Below, piece after piece: positions 25,801 through 37,500 of a stretch of 64,000 nt of DNA. Source of the stretch: Nepenthes gracilis. Taxonomy: Eukaryota; Streptophyta; Magnoliopsida; Caryophyllales; Nepenthaceae. The stretch covers positions 25,148,037 through 25,212,036 of the forward strand of contig BSYO01000004.1 of assembly GCA_033239525.1 (NCBI GenBank), in the 5' to 3' direction. Made by a program: the position numbers and the translations under genes. Within the stretch, counting starts at the first letter, position 1; every line of letters begins with the position of its first letter. Below the pieces are notes generated by a model that saw only the letters and a program-made list of their open reading frames with translations, did no database searches and was not told the DNA's origin.

Positions 25801-26733
25801 TGTGAAAACTGCCAAATCCACGGAAGCATGCCTCATGCACCTCCGACCGAACTGAAATCGTTACAAGCACCCAGGCCGTTTCGCGTAATAGGGGCTGGAC
25901 ATACTTGGACTTTCCCAGTAGCAGCTGGACAAAGAAAATTTGTCACTGTGGGAATTGATTATTTTACCAAGTGGGTCGAAACTTCTCCCTTGGCAAAAAT
26001 AACAGAACATAATGCAACGGAATTTGTATGACAAAACATTGTCTGCCGATTTGGGGTTCCAGAAATGATAGTCACTGATAACGAAACCCAGTTCACTGGG
26101 AAGCGCTTCACCAAGTACTGTTCCAATTTAAGGATCCGATTGGCTCATACCTCGGTTGCCTATCCACAATCAAATGGCCAAGTAGAGGTAACCAATCGAA
26201 CTTTATTGCATGGGCTAAAAACAAATCTAGAAGACGTTGGGGGCTCTTTGGCAGATGAACTACCTTCAGTGTTATGGTCCTACCGGACAACTCCTAAAGA
26301 GCCAACACGAGAGACACCGTTCAACTTATGCTACGGGACCGAAACCGTAATACCAGTGGAAGTAGGATTACCTAGCCTCCGAATAGAGAATTTTGATCCC
26401 CAAAGCAATTCACAATGGTTCAAGGAGAATCTTGATCTACTGAAGGAATCCAGAAAAACAGCAAGAGTACGGACAGCCGCTTATCAACAGCGGATTGCGC
26501 GATACTACAACAAAAGGACAAAAGCACGACAATTTGACGTGGGAGACTTAGTTCTGAGGAGTATATAGGCAACCGGCAAGATAGCCAATAGAAATAAACT
26601 CTCTCCTAATTAGGAAAGTCCGTTTATTGTTTCTGCTATACTGAGAAATGGTACCTACAAATTGCGTACCTCTAGTGGAAAATTGGAGCCGAGAACCTGG
26701 AATGCAATACATTTGAAAAAGTTCTTTCAATAA
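22832..26733 (+). pseudogene. pol polyprotein (PR-RT-RNH-aRNH-INT) of the Tat-type element, broken
   Basis: Protease active-site region IDNRSFSNLLY near 23050 (Gly of the usual D-N/S/T-G replaced by Arg), then LVVDLPFVYNAILGRPCL. Reverse transcriptase has MDAYSGYNQI, FGLKNAGATYQR and the catalytic YVDD (24156-24172). RNase H is at about 24539-24930 (PVYYISKILS, IVLTDRPL). A second RNase H-like domain is at about 25019-25420 (YVNGSSTQSGSGAGVIL, AEYEALL, RTENGKADQLAKAA). Integrase has an HX...CENC zinc finger at 25685-25830, then GIDYFTKWVE, TDNETQF and SNGQVEVTNR. Stops occur at 23177, 23798, 23852, 24533, 24782, 25421, 25469 and 26029, and there is a frame change near 25770. The frame ends FFQ at 26731. 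Confidence 0.92.
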
Positions 26734-26813
26734 AAAAAAATCTAATGATTCGATTCCATTCAAAAAAGCATCTAATACAATTTTTCCGTCATCAATACAG
26801 GGACAAAAAAATA

Positions 26814-28809
26814 TTAAGGTTGATGCGGAGGATTTGATGGAGGTGGCATTGAAGATTCACTAGATTTTGAAAATTCTTTTAAGTCCGATCGGATGCAAGC
26901 ACCCATATTTCTAGGATCAAAAAAACCGGTTGGAAATTGAGGATCCAGGATAAAAGCAATCTGGCGGCATAAAAGAATGCCATCCAGGAATCTGGCGTTC
27001 AAAATAGAGCGAACCTCCTCTGGTTTAAGCCGTGCCATAAGTTCGGCTCCTAACATGGCGTTATCACTTCTAAGATTAGATGCGTGCTCTTCAGACATCC
27101 TTAAAGCATCTTTAGTCTTTTGCAACTCCGATTCTAGGCTGGAAATCCGCCCATGAAGTGACTCAATTTGTGTGGCAGTGGTGTTGGCCTGATTTCTCGC
27201 CTCTTCAAGAACATTGGGATCAACGCGTGTACGTTCGAGTTCTTGAATTTTTTCCTCGAGTTGCTCAATCTTCATGTCACGTTGAAGGAGACAAATATTA
27301 AGAAATTCGTTCGTTTTGTCAGTTTGCCAGAAATCATACAAAGTTAGAGTATAGTGAAAGTTTTGTTCAAAAAAAAAAATTTTACCGTGATATAACGAAC
27401 TTTCTGGGCTGCAACCCTCAAGGGCATCCGAGATGGAGGGGCAGGAGTAGATGGATGCTCCGGTCTTGGTAATGACGGACTCCGGTGAGGAGAAGCTGTC
27501 CGTTCAAACGGAATAGATTCCTTGATTTCCAAACCGGCTCTTGGACTTTGATGACAATGAGGGATAATCGCGGCCGAAGTAGAAATTTCTAAACTAGCGT
27601 TTTTTACTCCGGAAGTTGAAGAGCCAACATTAAAAATTTTGGGATTTGTGTAGGGTTCTTTTGGAGCCAGAGGGGCTGATCCCTCTTCAATCAAGGTTCT
27701 TCCCACACCATCAGAACCCGGTTGATCTGAAGTTAACACTCCAATAACACCAGCAGTGTTGGGGAACTCCGGTCTAAAAGGAACTTCAGCACGTGATATT
27801 ATTGGCTCGATATTTGCTGAAAGCTCAATAATCAGATTTTCTTCCTGAGGTTGGTCAGGAGGAAGATGAGACGAACTGTCCACTCCTTTTAGTCTTTTAG
27901 TTATAGGAAGACCGGCTTCCATGGAAGAAGAAGAAGAGCTTGATGAAACAGTTCGGCGTTTTCGCCCTTTTGAAACTGTCTTTTCAACCTTCCTTTTGCG
28001 ACATTTAGGGGATGGATCACATAGTCCAACTCTCTCCATTTGAGGCTCCCATTTAGCTAATGCGAAAATTTCGGGAGAGAATAAACGCTCTTTATTAGAA
28101 AATGACTCTATATTCGCTTTTATCATCCCAATCAAAGGTTTCACCGATTGTTCTTCTTCTGAAGAAAGTTTGCCAGAATACGATTCAGGAACTTTGCCCC
28201 ATACGTTGGGAATACCTGACTGAGAAACGGATAGGAAGAAGAAACGATCTTTCCAATTTTTGACCGTTTCAATGATAACCCCACTAATATTCAGTTCACG
28301 AGGAGACAAGGAAATCCAATCCCCAGATTGACAAAATTTGAATAACGCTTTAACGGTGGTGGTATTAAGAGTCGTACCGCGAATGCAAAAAAATATGCAA
28401 AGGTTGCACAGATACCTCACGGCGTTTGCATGGTAACGTACGATGGCCACGCCCAAATCAGTAAAAATTGTGTGAAGTTCTGATGCGAGAGGAAAATGAA
28501 GACTACTCTTTAAATGCGCTTCGTAACGGTAATATAGCCATTTGGGGGAGAATTGGCTCTATCACTCTCAGACGATATTGAATGCAAATACGAACTCGGG
28601 ATCTTATATTGGAAAATATTTTTTTCATTTCCTCGGCGATAAGAACAGACTTTATGGACTCTACTTTGGGCACCATTGAAACAAGAAGAAGAAAAGAGGA
28701 ATGCAGAACAATGCGAAAGAAGAAACCCTAATATAGGTTCGAAGGGATGTGTCCGTTCAAATTCAAAAATAATGAGAGAACACGTGTCGTGCGTGCATTT
28801 GTCGCTCAA
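26814..28809 (-). pseudogene. Antisense ORF of the Tat-type element (putative gypsy-type transposon domain, Transposase_28-like), decayed
   Basis: Opposite to gag-pol, between the end of pol and the 3' LTR. The N-terminal piece (28809-28510) shifts frame at a C-run near 28550. It then gives FSPKWLYYRYEAHLKSSLHF, AVRYLCNLCIFF and WISLSPRELNIS, followed by KNWKDRFFFL. This pattern resembles the plant 'putative gypsy type transposon' domain (Pfam PF04195). Next comes a basic Ser-rich middle (KCRKRKVEKT, KGRKRRTVSSSSSSSS). A coiled-coil segment (27310-27060, IEQLEEKIQELER ... RISSLESELQKTKDAL) ends at 26814. The last two pieces are separated by what looks like a small intron (27385-27327). Tat-lineage elements such as Grande are known to carry accessory antisense genes; function is unknown. 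Confidence 0.7.
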
Positions 28810-28889
28810 ACGGCGACAGTAAGATACCGCATGACGCTCGACACGCGCAAGCCGATAAGACTCGCTTGTAATGCATTCGTTCTAGAGTC

Positions 28890-29465
28890 ACCAAAAAATC
28901 CGGATTGAAAAGAATCCGGAATCAACAAAATCCGGAGTCATAAAATTCGGAGTCACAAAAATCCGGAGTGACAAAAGTCCGAAGGGACAAAAAATCCGGA
29001 GTGAGAAAAGTCCGGAGTCACAAAAATCCGGAGTGACAAAAGTCCGGAGGGACAAAAAATCCGGAGAAATCCGAAGTCACTAAAATCCGAAGTGACAAAA
29101 ATCCGAAGGGACAAAAAATCCGGAGAAATCCGGAGTCACTAAAATCCGGAGTGACAAAAATCTGGAGTGACAAAAGTCCGTAAGATAAAAAAATGAGAAA
29201 TCTGGCGACAAAAATCCGGAGTGACAAAAATCTGGAATCAACAAAATCCAGAGTCACAACATCCGGAGTAACAAAAATCCGGAGTGACAAAGTCCGGATT
29301 CACTAAAATCCGGAGTGACAAAGTCCGGATTCACTAAAATCCGGATTGACAAATATCCGGAGTGACAAAATCCGAAGTGACAAAAGTCCGGAGTCACTAA
29401 AATCCGGAGTAACAAAAAATCCGGAGTAACAATAGTCCGAAATGGCTAAAATCTAGAATGATAAA
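28890..29465. repeat. Tandem array of about 17-18-bp units before the 3' LTR
   Basis: More than 30 imperfect units of the type TCCGGAGTGACAAAAA, with variants AGTCAC, AGGGAC, CGAAG and lengths of roughly 14-20 bp. It lies between the antisense ORF and the polypurine tract/3' LTR. Not a CRISPR array: there are no unique spacers and the host is a eukaryote. Confidence 0.9.
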
Positions 29466-29561
29466 ATCCAAAGCAAATTTTTATTGGTAAAATTTGGACC
29501 AGATAACTTTGTATTATAGCCCATCAGAAAGACATGCCAGAAGTTAAAATTTTAACCTTTT

Positions 29562-29576
29562 AACATGGGGGGCTAG
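29562..29576 (+). other. Polypurine-tract region
   Basis: The G-rich ATGGGGGGCTAG abuts the 3' LTR start, in the expected place for priming second-strand synthesis. It is not a perfect purine run. Confidence 0.45.
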
Positions 29577-30032
29577 TGATGGGTACTATCATGTAGCACA
29601 GGGGTCCATTAGTTAAAGCCCAACGATGTACGATAAAACAAAATAGTTACAACTTATGAGGTGGTTAGTTTCTATTGAGTGGAACCGGCAATATCCATCC
29701 GAAGTTAAATCCAACTAACCATCCTTATCTGAGGTGATTCTGAAGTGATTGTAAATAAGAAAACGACTCAAAAAAAAAAACTATAAGTAACTGGCAATTT
29801 TCAGAGGGAAAGGTAAGGAAAAAAGGCTAATCAAATAGCCATAAAAGAATCTCTCCTTTGACTTTTCATTTCTAAAAAAGGATATTACTGACTTGAGCGT
29901 CAGAAAGCTTGCTGGGCAATTCACCCCTTTGTTCCTTCGATTCTCTTGTTTTCTCTTGTGTTGTGCAAGTTTTTGATTTGGTAAACTGAAATCCGTTCAT
30001 TTTTAGTTTAATCCGAAACCCTGGACGCAACA
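29577..30032 (+). repeat. 3' LTR of the Tat-type element
   Basis: Begins TGATGGGTACTATC and ends CCTGGACGCAACA; followed by the target duplication GATTT. It is 15 bp longer than the 5' LTR because of small indels. Confidence 0.95.
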
Positions 30033-30037
30033 GATTT

Positions 30038-30700
30038 GAACCTACAGAATGCAACTTAAACTTTAATCTCTCCTTCCTCGCATCTTTTTGCTTTCCAGTT
30101 TACCTTGTTTCTCTACTTCTCCTTCACATTTTCTCTTCCCAAACCCCACACTTTCCCTATTTCTACACAAATTTAGCATCCGAACTTCCTGTCCAGTCGC
30201 GATGAACCCCGCACATAAGCGAACACTAGTGCCGTGACTTCTGGTCAGATGCCTAAACCCTAGCCGCCGAGCCTCAACATCCCCCGGAGAAGACAAGGGA
30301 TGAGTGAACAAGAGAAATCAAAAGTCATTCAAAGAGTGAGATGTAGACAAAGAGCACGAGAGCAGGAGAGAGATCGAAACGTTGAAAGAAATCGAGAGAG
30401 AGAAATTAAGACTGATGCAGACATCATAAAGCAATGCGCCCTATCTTACCTAGTTCACCTTCCAGTTGCCAGCGCCAGAAGTCACCCCTGCCACCGCAAG
30501 ATGCCGCCGCCGGAGCGTCCCCAAGGTCGCCGTGTTCTGCTCCGCTTCGTGCGACTTTCTGAAGCTTTCGCACTGATTATACTCGAGCCCGTATGAGCCA
30601 CAGCGTGTGGGAGACGAAAAGAACCACTCGAACAGAACAGAAAATAAACATGCACTTCAGGTGTAATAATAATCAAAACTATTTTAAAAATAATAAACAA
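30038..30700 (-). promoter_or_regulatory. ZCCHC8: Probable promoter/5' UTR exon region of the ZCCHC8-like gene
   Basis: A GC-rich island (about 30190-30600) in AT-rich surroundings, with a telo-box-like AAACCCTAGCCGCC at 30255, typical of plant 5' UTRs. On the minus strand there are strong donors at ACTAG/GTAAGATAG (exon end 30450) and ACAAG/GTAAACTGG (near 30105). With the retrotransposon removed, this region joins 20902 and lies upstream of the ATG at 18638. An alternative is a separate small gene. No TATA box was confirmed. Confidence 0.35.
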
Positions 30701-31198
30701 TTAAAATTAATACAATATTTTAATAAATTATTTTAATTTTAATTTATATAATTTTATAATAAAAAAAATACCGAATCTGTGCACAGGTATATTCTTTCAT
30801 TTTCTTAAATTTAGGCATTACATAACTTTTCAATGGAAATACTCATAAATTTATAATAACTGGAATTTTTTAATATTTTTATCAGAAAATAATTATATTA
30901 GCATGTTTTAGAAAATCAAAAGTTTCATTAAAAAATGACATCAACTTTCAATTATTTTTATTAACTTTTGCACCATTGTATTTATATCATTTTCTTTTCA
31001 CAAAATTTAAAAATACTAAAATCAAAAGTCTCCTAAAAAATAAAATTTTGCTAAATTAAAAATAGTTTCAACTTTTAATTATTTATATAAACTTTGCACA
31101 ATTGTATTTATGTCCTTTTCTTTTTTTAAAATGTTGAAATACTCAAAAAACAATTTAGTTAACTAGAAATCTAATTGAAAAGATCCAAAAGTGTGTAG
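30701..31198. other. AT-rich intergenic DNA
   Basis: A/T-rich sequence with no supported gene or bounded repeat. Confidence 0.5.
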
Positions 31199-32348
31199 TG
31201 ATGCATCCTTGATACCGGATTATTATGCGGATTAGAAATCACTCGATTTTTCGCTGCAAATCGAATTTGAATGGGTCTAATATCCGTCTCTATTAATCTA
31301 AAATCGATACACTACAAATTACATACAAGAAGTTAAAAAAATGACGAGACTCACTCCCTAATTTATCCTCTCATATTGAAGTTAGAAATCTTTTTTAAAA
31401 AATAAAAAGATATAAAGATGATGTAAAAAAATATAAAATTATATTTATATGAGGGATATGAGAGGAGAACTAGGCTCCTGTTGTGTGCCCGACGGGGGGC
31501 GATGTAGAGGGATAGAGGATTAGGCTACAATGAATTGCACACTATCGGTGACTCACTAGGGTTGCACTTGGTAGGTGACTCACTGATGTTGCACTTGGTA
31601 AGTAGCTCACTAGGGATGCACTCGGTGTGTGACTTACTAATGGCGTACTTAAAAAGTGGCTGACTAGAGTTACACTTGGTAAATGACTCATTAGGGTTAC
31701 ATTTGATAAGTGGCTCACTAGATATACACTCGGTGAATGACTCATTAGGGGTGAAGAGACATAGAAACAACTGTATCAGGGGAAGAGGGCTTAATTCTCT
31801 CCTAACGCTATGAGAAGTCAAGGGATTTCACCCGTATCAGAAGGGGCTTCAAGAGAATCAAAAAGGGCTTCCCCCAAAGATGCTAGAAAAGGCCCCCAAA
31901 GGTCTCAAGAAAAGTCTCCCCCAACTTTGTGACACTAAGCTCATAACAGGTGTCACATCTGGGTTTGTTGGCCATTGACGTGAGCCACCCCTGTCAGACA
32001 TCTTCTTGCGACGGTGAGGTGGCTGTGAGTGGTCCTCTTTTAGTCATCAGACGGTTGGGACAATAACTTTTGGTGGCACCTGCATACATGTATTTTGATT
32101 ACTCTGTTGGCTACCTAGCCAATAGTCTTCTTGATTGGTTTATCCGTTTGTATTGCTGAATAGGCCATTGACGCTTGTCCCCTTGGCCCATTACCCCCTA
32201 AGTCTCATCTTGACTGCTGTAATGGTGATTGGATTGGACCAGATCGATCTCCTTCCTAAGGCTTTGTTTGTCAGCCCTGGACCCATCGTTCGCACATTGA
32301 TGGTTAAATTTGAGATTGGATCGACCCATGATACTAATGGACCTATCA
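31199..32348 (-). repeat. Probable solo LTR, minus orientation
   Basis: On the minus strand it starts TGATAGGTCCATTAG (32348) and ends ...AATCCGGTATCAAGGATGCATCA (31199). Flanks TGTAG (31194-31198) and TATAG (32349-32353) match at 4 of 5 positions, fitting a decayed target duplication. No internal coding region follows. Both ends resemble the block at 49210-50315, and its end resembles 3340-3407. Confidence 0.6.
31528..31752. repeat. About seven 31-32-bp tandem units inside the solo LTR
   Basis: Degenerate units of the type GTGACTCACTAGGGTTGCAC TTGGTA. They give a repeating S-H-x-P-S frame on the minus strand that is not a gene. Confidence 0.8.
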
Positions 32349-32353
32349 TATAG

Positions 32354-34508
32354 ATTTACAGGCCTAAGGAACACGTTAAACAATCAAATGTTCAATTTCA
32401 ATCAACTATGAGTTAACGCTAGCCTTTAATATTTCTTTAAGAATTAATATAAAGTAATTAAAATAAAGAAATGACTATTCAATTTACTATGCTTCATATA
32501 TCAAGATTTTGTACAATCAAATAGCAACATAAATAAAAATTATATTATAGGTATAAAAATATTAAAATAAATAAATAAAATTACAATAAAAGATAATACA
32601 ATAAAATTAGGCATCCAAAAGTGCTTAACAATTACACTTTATATAAAATAAAAAAATAAGGATTTAGACTCATCTCTTTTTAACATGCGCATAAAGTGAG
32701 ACAATTACAATCACAATCACAATGAAAATATTTAAAACTTATAAAAATATAGATGATACACAATCTTATTAATAGAAGAAAATATCAAAAACTAGTCAAT
32801 TCAAGAGAAAAACCATCAAAGCATCCCAAGGCAGATTCAAACAACTCTACTAGAACGTTTACTTACAATATAACATGAAAAATTACAGTAGACCACTTAC
32901 CCAATTTCGTCTTATGGGATCCTACTTTGTAAAGTAAAATTTTCACCCCAAATTTAATTTTTTTTTATTTTTATAAAATTTATATTTAAAAAAAAAACTC
33001 AAAAGGGGGCGAAACCCCTACTCTACAAAACAGGAATCCCGCCCCGAACCAACTTCCTCCTCACATGTGACCCTTGACAAAAAATTTACCATTCCGACTA
33101 GCCTCCAAGCCACAAGGTATCGCTTATCAAGACGACAAAAGTTTAATGAATTCAATTAAATCAACTTGAATTTGTATCAGGCATCTACACTCCTTATGAA
33201 CTTTGAGGATCTTCCTTCACAAACTTAAAATTTCAACCAAAAAATAATACCTTAATTATACGTACGAATCAAAATTTTGCAAAGGTGTAAAATAAGCAAT
33301 GTATATAATACGTTGTGGATGATAGATTATGAAAAGCTTTCACGAACACATCATTACATCGAAATATGAAATATATCAAATATCCCAAGCTTAAAAAAAA
33401 CAAATCCACTAAAAATATGTAAACACACAATACCCCCTAACCAACTCCCCTGCCAAAACAGTTCACCATCCAAATTAACCCCTTTAAACCATCAATCTAA
33501 GATTCTCATATTTCATTCGGTAACTTAATCGGCCATAACACAACATTTTGTCACTGGAGTTGATAATCAAGATTCCTAACAAATAAGATTGGGAGACATT
33601 CAAAGTGATTTAAACACTTAAAATATAAACCAAAAAATGTATATTTGAAAAGGTATAAACTAGTGATAATTGGAGGGGGGGGGGAAGAAGGATAAACCTA
33701 CCAAAATTTGAAACATTGTAATGAAAATTGAATTTAAGATATTTATAGTTTTGAAAGATATTATACTAAATAGAGCGGAATAATAAAAACACTCACAAGG
33801 ATATATTAATGTTGTAGGTGTTCCTCCCAATAGCAAACATCATTCCTTCCAAGCTGAAGTAGTCAATTCTTGTTAAAAACAGATCAAATTCTGTAGTTTT
33901 TGGGAGATCTATTTATTGTTGCAGAGCAGATAGTTTCTGATCTGAATGATATCAAGTCTGATTTCAGTCAGATTGTCCCGTTGAGCACATGAATTGTAAT
34001 CTCTGCAAAACATTTTTTCCTTTGGCAAATCAACTGAAACCGAAGCTTGGCAATGAAATTTTATTTGATTGGAAACTCAAATGCAGGATTAATTATCATG
34101 CTTCCATACAGAAACGCAGCAGTAAGGAGAATTCCTGGCAATCTTAATTTGCCCTAGCCATGGAGATTTGTTTTTTCAAAAAAGAAAAAAAGATGGCTGA
34201 GGTGAATGACAATAAGTTCTGCAAATTAGATGCGTGTTCCAAATGAAAAGTGCAAATGATGGATTAAAGCAAACGAAGGTAATTTTGTAACCATTCCTTT
34301 CATCTTCTTCTGTGGCTAGCAATAGGGTAATGCGTAGAATTAGGGCTTCATTGTCCTATTCGCATAAATAAGCGCCAAAGAACGGGTGTCCCTATAAAAT
34401 TATAGCAACTTGAATCGTCTCAATCTGAAGCAACAGAGGAAAAAACAATCAATTGTTTTTAGATTGGCAATAATGTGACGAAATAGGTGGAGAAAAAGAA
34501 AAGGTCTT
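32354..34508. other. Intergenic DNA between the two host genes
   Basis: AT-rich sequence with a G10 run near 33676. The right part (about 34000-34508) must hold the 3' UTR of the M50B-like gene. No poly(A) site could be fixed and no other gene is supported. Confidence 0.5.
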
Positions 34509-37500
34509 TCACAGAAGGGTTCGAAGAACAGTACTTGTAGATAAAATCACAAGGCCAAGGTACACGGCTGAGGAAAGAAACAATAGAGATATGAATCCCC
34601 TGCCAATGCAAATATAGTAGTAGTTCATGAATCAACAAGAAAAATATTATTGATAATATAACGTTTTATTAATCTACACATAATAATGAACTTACATAAA
34701 CCAGATAGAATAGATAGATACATCATCGTACTATGCCAAAGGTGATATAGTGTTTAATCATAATTTCAAGAACGTTCATATGGCATTCTAAGACTCACGA
34801 GGTGGTGAAGAAATTCAAATGGAGGGGAGGGGCAGAAATAGTTGAAACAGTTTTAATGAAGAGGGGCTCAAAAAGAAAAAAGAAAAAAAAAAAAAACTCT
34901 TCAAATTCCATTAAACAGAAAATTGGCAGTAGGTGAGCAATTTGTCAGAATCAATCACTCCCATACGGAGCTCATGACACATTACTTACAGCTGGTTTTA
35001 TGCTAGTTTTTGTTGTACTATTACTGGTGCTCGAACGTCATGGGGTAGAAGCCGGTGTGTGATGAATTAACAGCAGCTAATGTTTGATGGATGTGAGGAC
35101 CGGCGTCCAGACAACCAGGATGGCATTTCAACAGAGGTGAACAGCATTGGTTCAGTACAAAAACCTAAGTGCAAAAATTAGGTTTTTGCAAAGAGAGAAA
35201 AGGTTATATCTGGAGAGCGGTGGAAGTGAGAAACACAACACCACCCAAAGAAAGGTGTAAATTGTTGCAAAAAAACTAACTCGGGGTTTGCAAAGTGAGA
35301 TTTTTGAAATATGAAGATTTTTCTACAAATAAGCAGTAGCTCAGGTACATGTGGGTCGGTTTGGGTCCAGGGAACCAATTCCAAGCCATTACTTTAAAGC
35401 CATAATCCAAACGACAAGTTGGGTTAAATAAAAATTCACTAATTTATCTCAAGTCAAACCCAACCAAAACTATTTTTTTATCTCAAAGAAAAATTAAAAA
35501 TTTTATAATAGTAGTATAATAAACCCAAAACTAATACATAATTTCAGGTAACATTTCATCAATTCGAGTCAGATCAGTCAAGTTGTGTTGGCTTGAAATT
35601 TACCCACATCTCCATCAATTACCATGAATCATAAGAAAAAAAATACGAGTCTTGGTGATGAATTGGCTTACCAAACAACACCCCATCCCACTCCATTGCA
35701 TAGGCAGGGGCATTCTTCAGCAAACTTCTCAGCATCACTAGAATGCTCTCTTCTGGAGATCAAATCGTCATAAATATCTGCATTCATGCATACACATGAC
35801 ACGATAAAATAACGATCAGGGGCTCCAATGTATCGTTAGCCGTCGGATCATGTATTCAACGACCAATTTTAAATTATTTAAAAAATTTGAATAGTCCTAC
35901 CATAGACTGAAAACAAGCTGTTCATGATACCTGCAACATTAGAAAAAATTGGCAGTTTGGGTTACATACGCCTTATTCTAGAAAATTTTGAAGAAAAGAA
36001 ATCAATAAAGAAGAAATAAAAATGGAAAAAAATATTTTTTTTTCTTTAATTTAGATGTTAATGGAAAATCATATAGAAAAGAAAATAAATTTCTAAAAGT
36101 ATTTTCTTTGATCAGCTGTCAATGAAAAAGAATGAGAAATATTACATACCCATAATGTTATGATTTTTTTTTACATTTTTCTGCATATTTTTCCTTTACA
36201 TAAAAAAATACTTTTATTTATAAGCTTTTCTTTTCTACAAATTTTTCTAAAACTAAATAGGCCTGAAAACATTTTCTAAGAGGTAAGAAAGTTACAAAAG
36301 GAATTACCAATAAACATAATTATATAACGAAGTATGCGAACTTTGGTCATTTCTTGTAGGACCCATACCACAGCAAGACAAATAATAAAACCTGCAGAAC
36401 CAATAACCGATTAATTTTCTAATGGGACTCCTTATGTGTCGCATAATGGATGAAATTATAGGAATTGGTTACTGTAATTTTCTTATCGATACTAGATGTA
36501 ATTTTCTTTTGTGAATCACAACGTAAGAATAAATATCGATCAATATATCAAAATAATTTGGTGTATCAGCCAATGCTCAGAATCCTATCTGATATATCAC
36601 CAATATGGCAAAATATCATGGTTTCGGCACGAAATTGAGAAATTTTAGTATCAAGGGCTTTAAGCACCGTTTTATTCCATTGCAGGCGAGCTTATTATTA
36701 TGTGATAGGAAAACCTTGCTGAAAAAACAAAAAGACATACCTATACAAAGCACCCGAAGTGTCCACTGTTTGAATAAGGAAATAAAGATAATTAGAAGTC
36801 TAAAACCAGTCAATCAGACGAAGATTAAGAACAAATAATCAACTGATAGGCAAAGCATTTTGAAGGAATTTACAAGATGTGAGCAGGTCCATTCGGCTTT
36901 CTGCCATCTGAGCTCCTTTAAACAGGAACTTAGGTCATCTTTATTTTCTAGGAATGAGATTTCATCCCAATAGAATGAAATATCAACTAATATATATTAG
37001 TATCAAGCTCTTTGACTATTTGTATTTCCTGATACCACAACAAAATTGAGATAAGCCGCTATATCAATCAATGCACACAATATTTTCCAATACGTCGATC
37101 TATATTTTTCCTCAAGTTCTGATTCACAAAAAAGACTTTGTACCCAATACAAATCACCAGATAAGGTCACGACCAATACCAATATTTTTATCCATGCCCC
37201 ATTTTCATTCCCAATTTTTTTTGGATATGAAAGGGAATGCGGTAGAAAAATAACATGTGGGCTTTTCTACATGGGTAAGGGAATCAAATACCATAACCCT
37301 AGAAATTAAGGAAGCTACAGATATTTGGGTGATAAGGCTACTCAAGGTAGTCTAAGAGGTCATATCTAGTATTTAGAGTTTGCCTCGATTTTGTACCGTT
37401 TTCGCAACCTGCACCAAAATAGTGCTTTACCCATAAAAACAATAACAAACTTAGTGCTCACCCAAATTTTAGAAAGACTGAATCAATAAACCAAAAAACT

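Larger units (their letters stand above)
20908..30032 (+). mobile_element. Complete but decayed Ty3/gypsy retrotransposon, Tat lineage
   Basis: LTRs at 20908-21348 and 29577-30032 are flanked by a perfect 5-bp duplication GATTT (20903-20907 and 30033-30037). In order: PBS region, gag, aspartic protease, reverse transcriptase (YVDD), RNase H, a second RNase H-like domain, integrase (zinc finger and DDE core), then an antisense ORF and a tandem array before the 3' LTR. The second RNase H, antisense ORF and 3' array are the hallmarks used to assign it to the plant Tat group. All genes carry stops or frameshifts, so it is non-autonomous now. The LTRs differ by an estimated 5-8% by eye, mostly transitions, indicating an old insertion. 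Confidence 0.93.

Noticed and set aside
29018..29290. 90-codon minus-strand frame
   Set aside because: It is a translation of the 18-bp tandem array (repeated LRIFVTPDF-like words), not a gene.
28890..29465. CRISPR array
   Set aside because: Units are contiguous and degenerate with no unique spacers, and the DNA is plant nuclear retrotransposon sequence.
31525..31821. 98-codon minus-strand frame with repeated motifs
   Set aside because: Produced by 31-32-bp tandem units in a solo LTR; a second frame over the same units is equally open.
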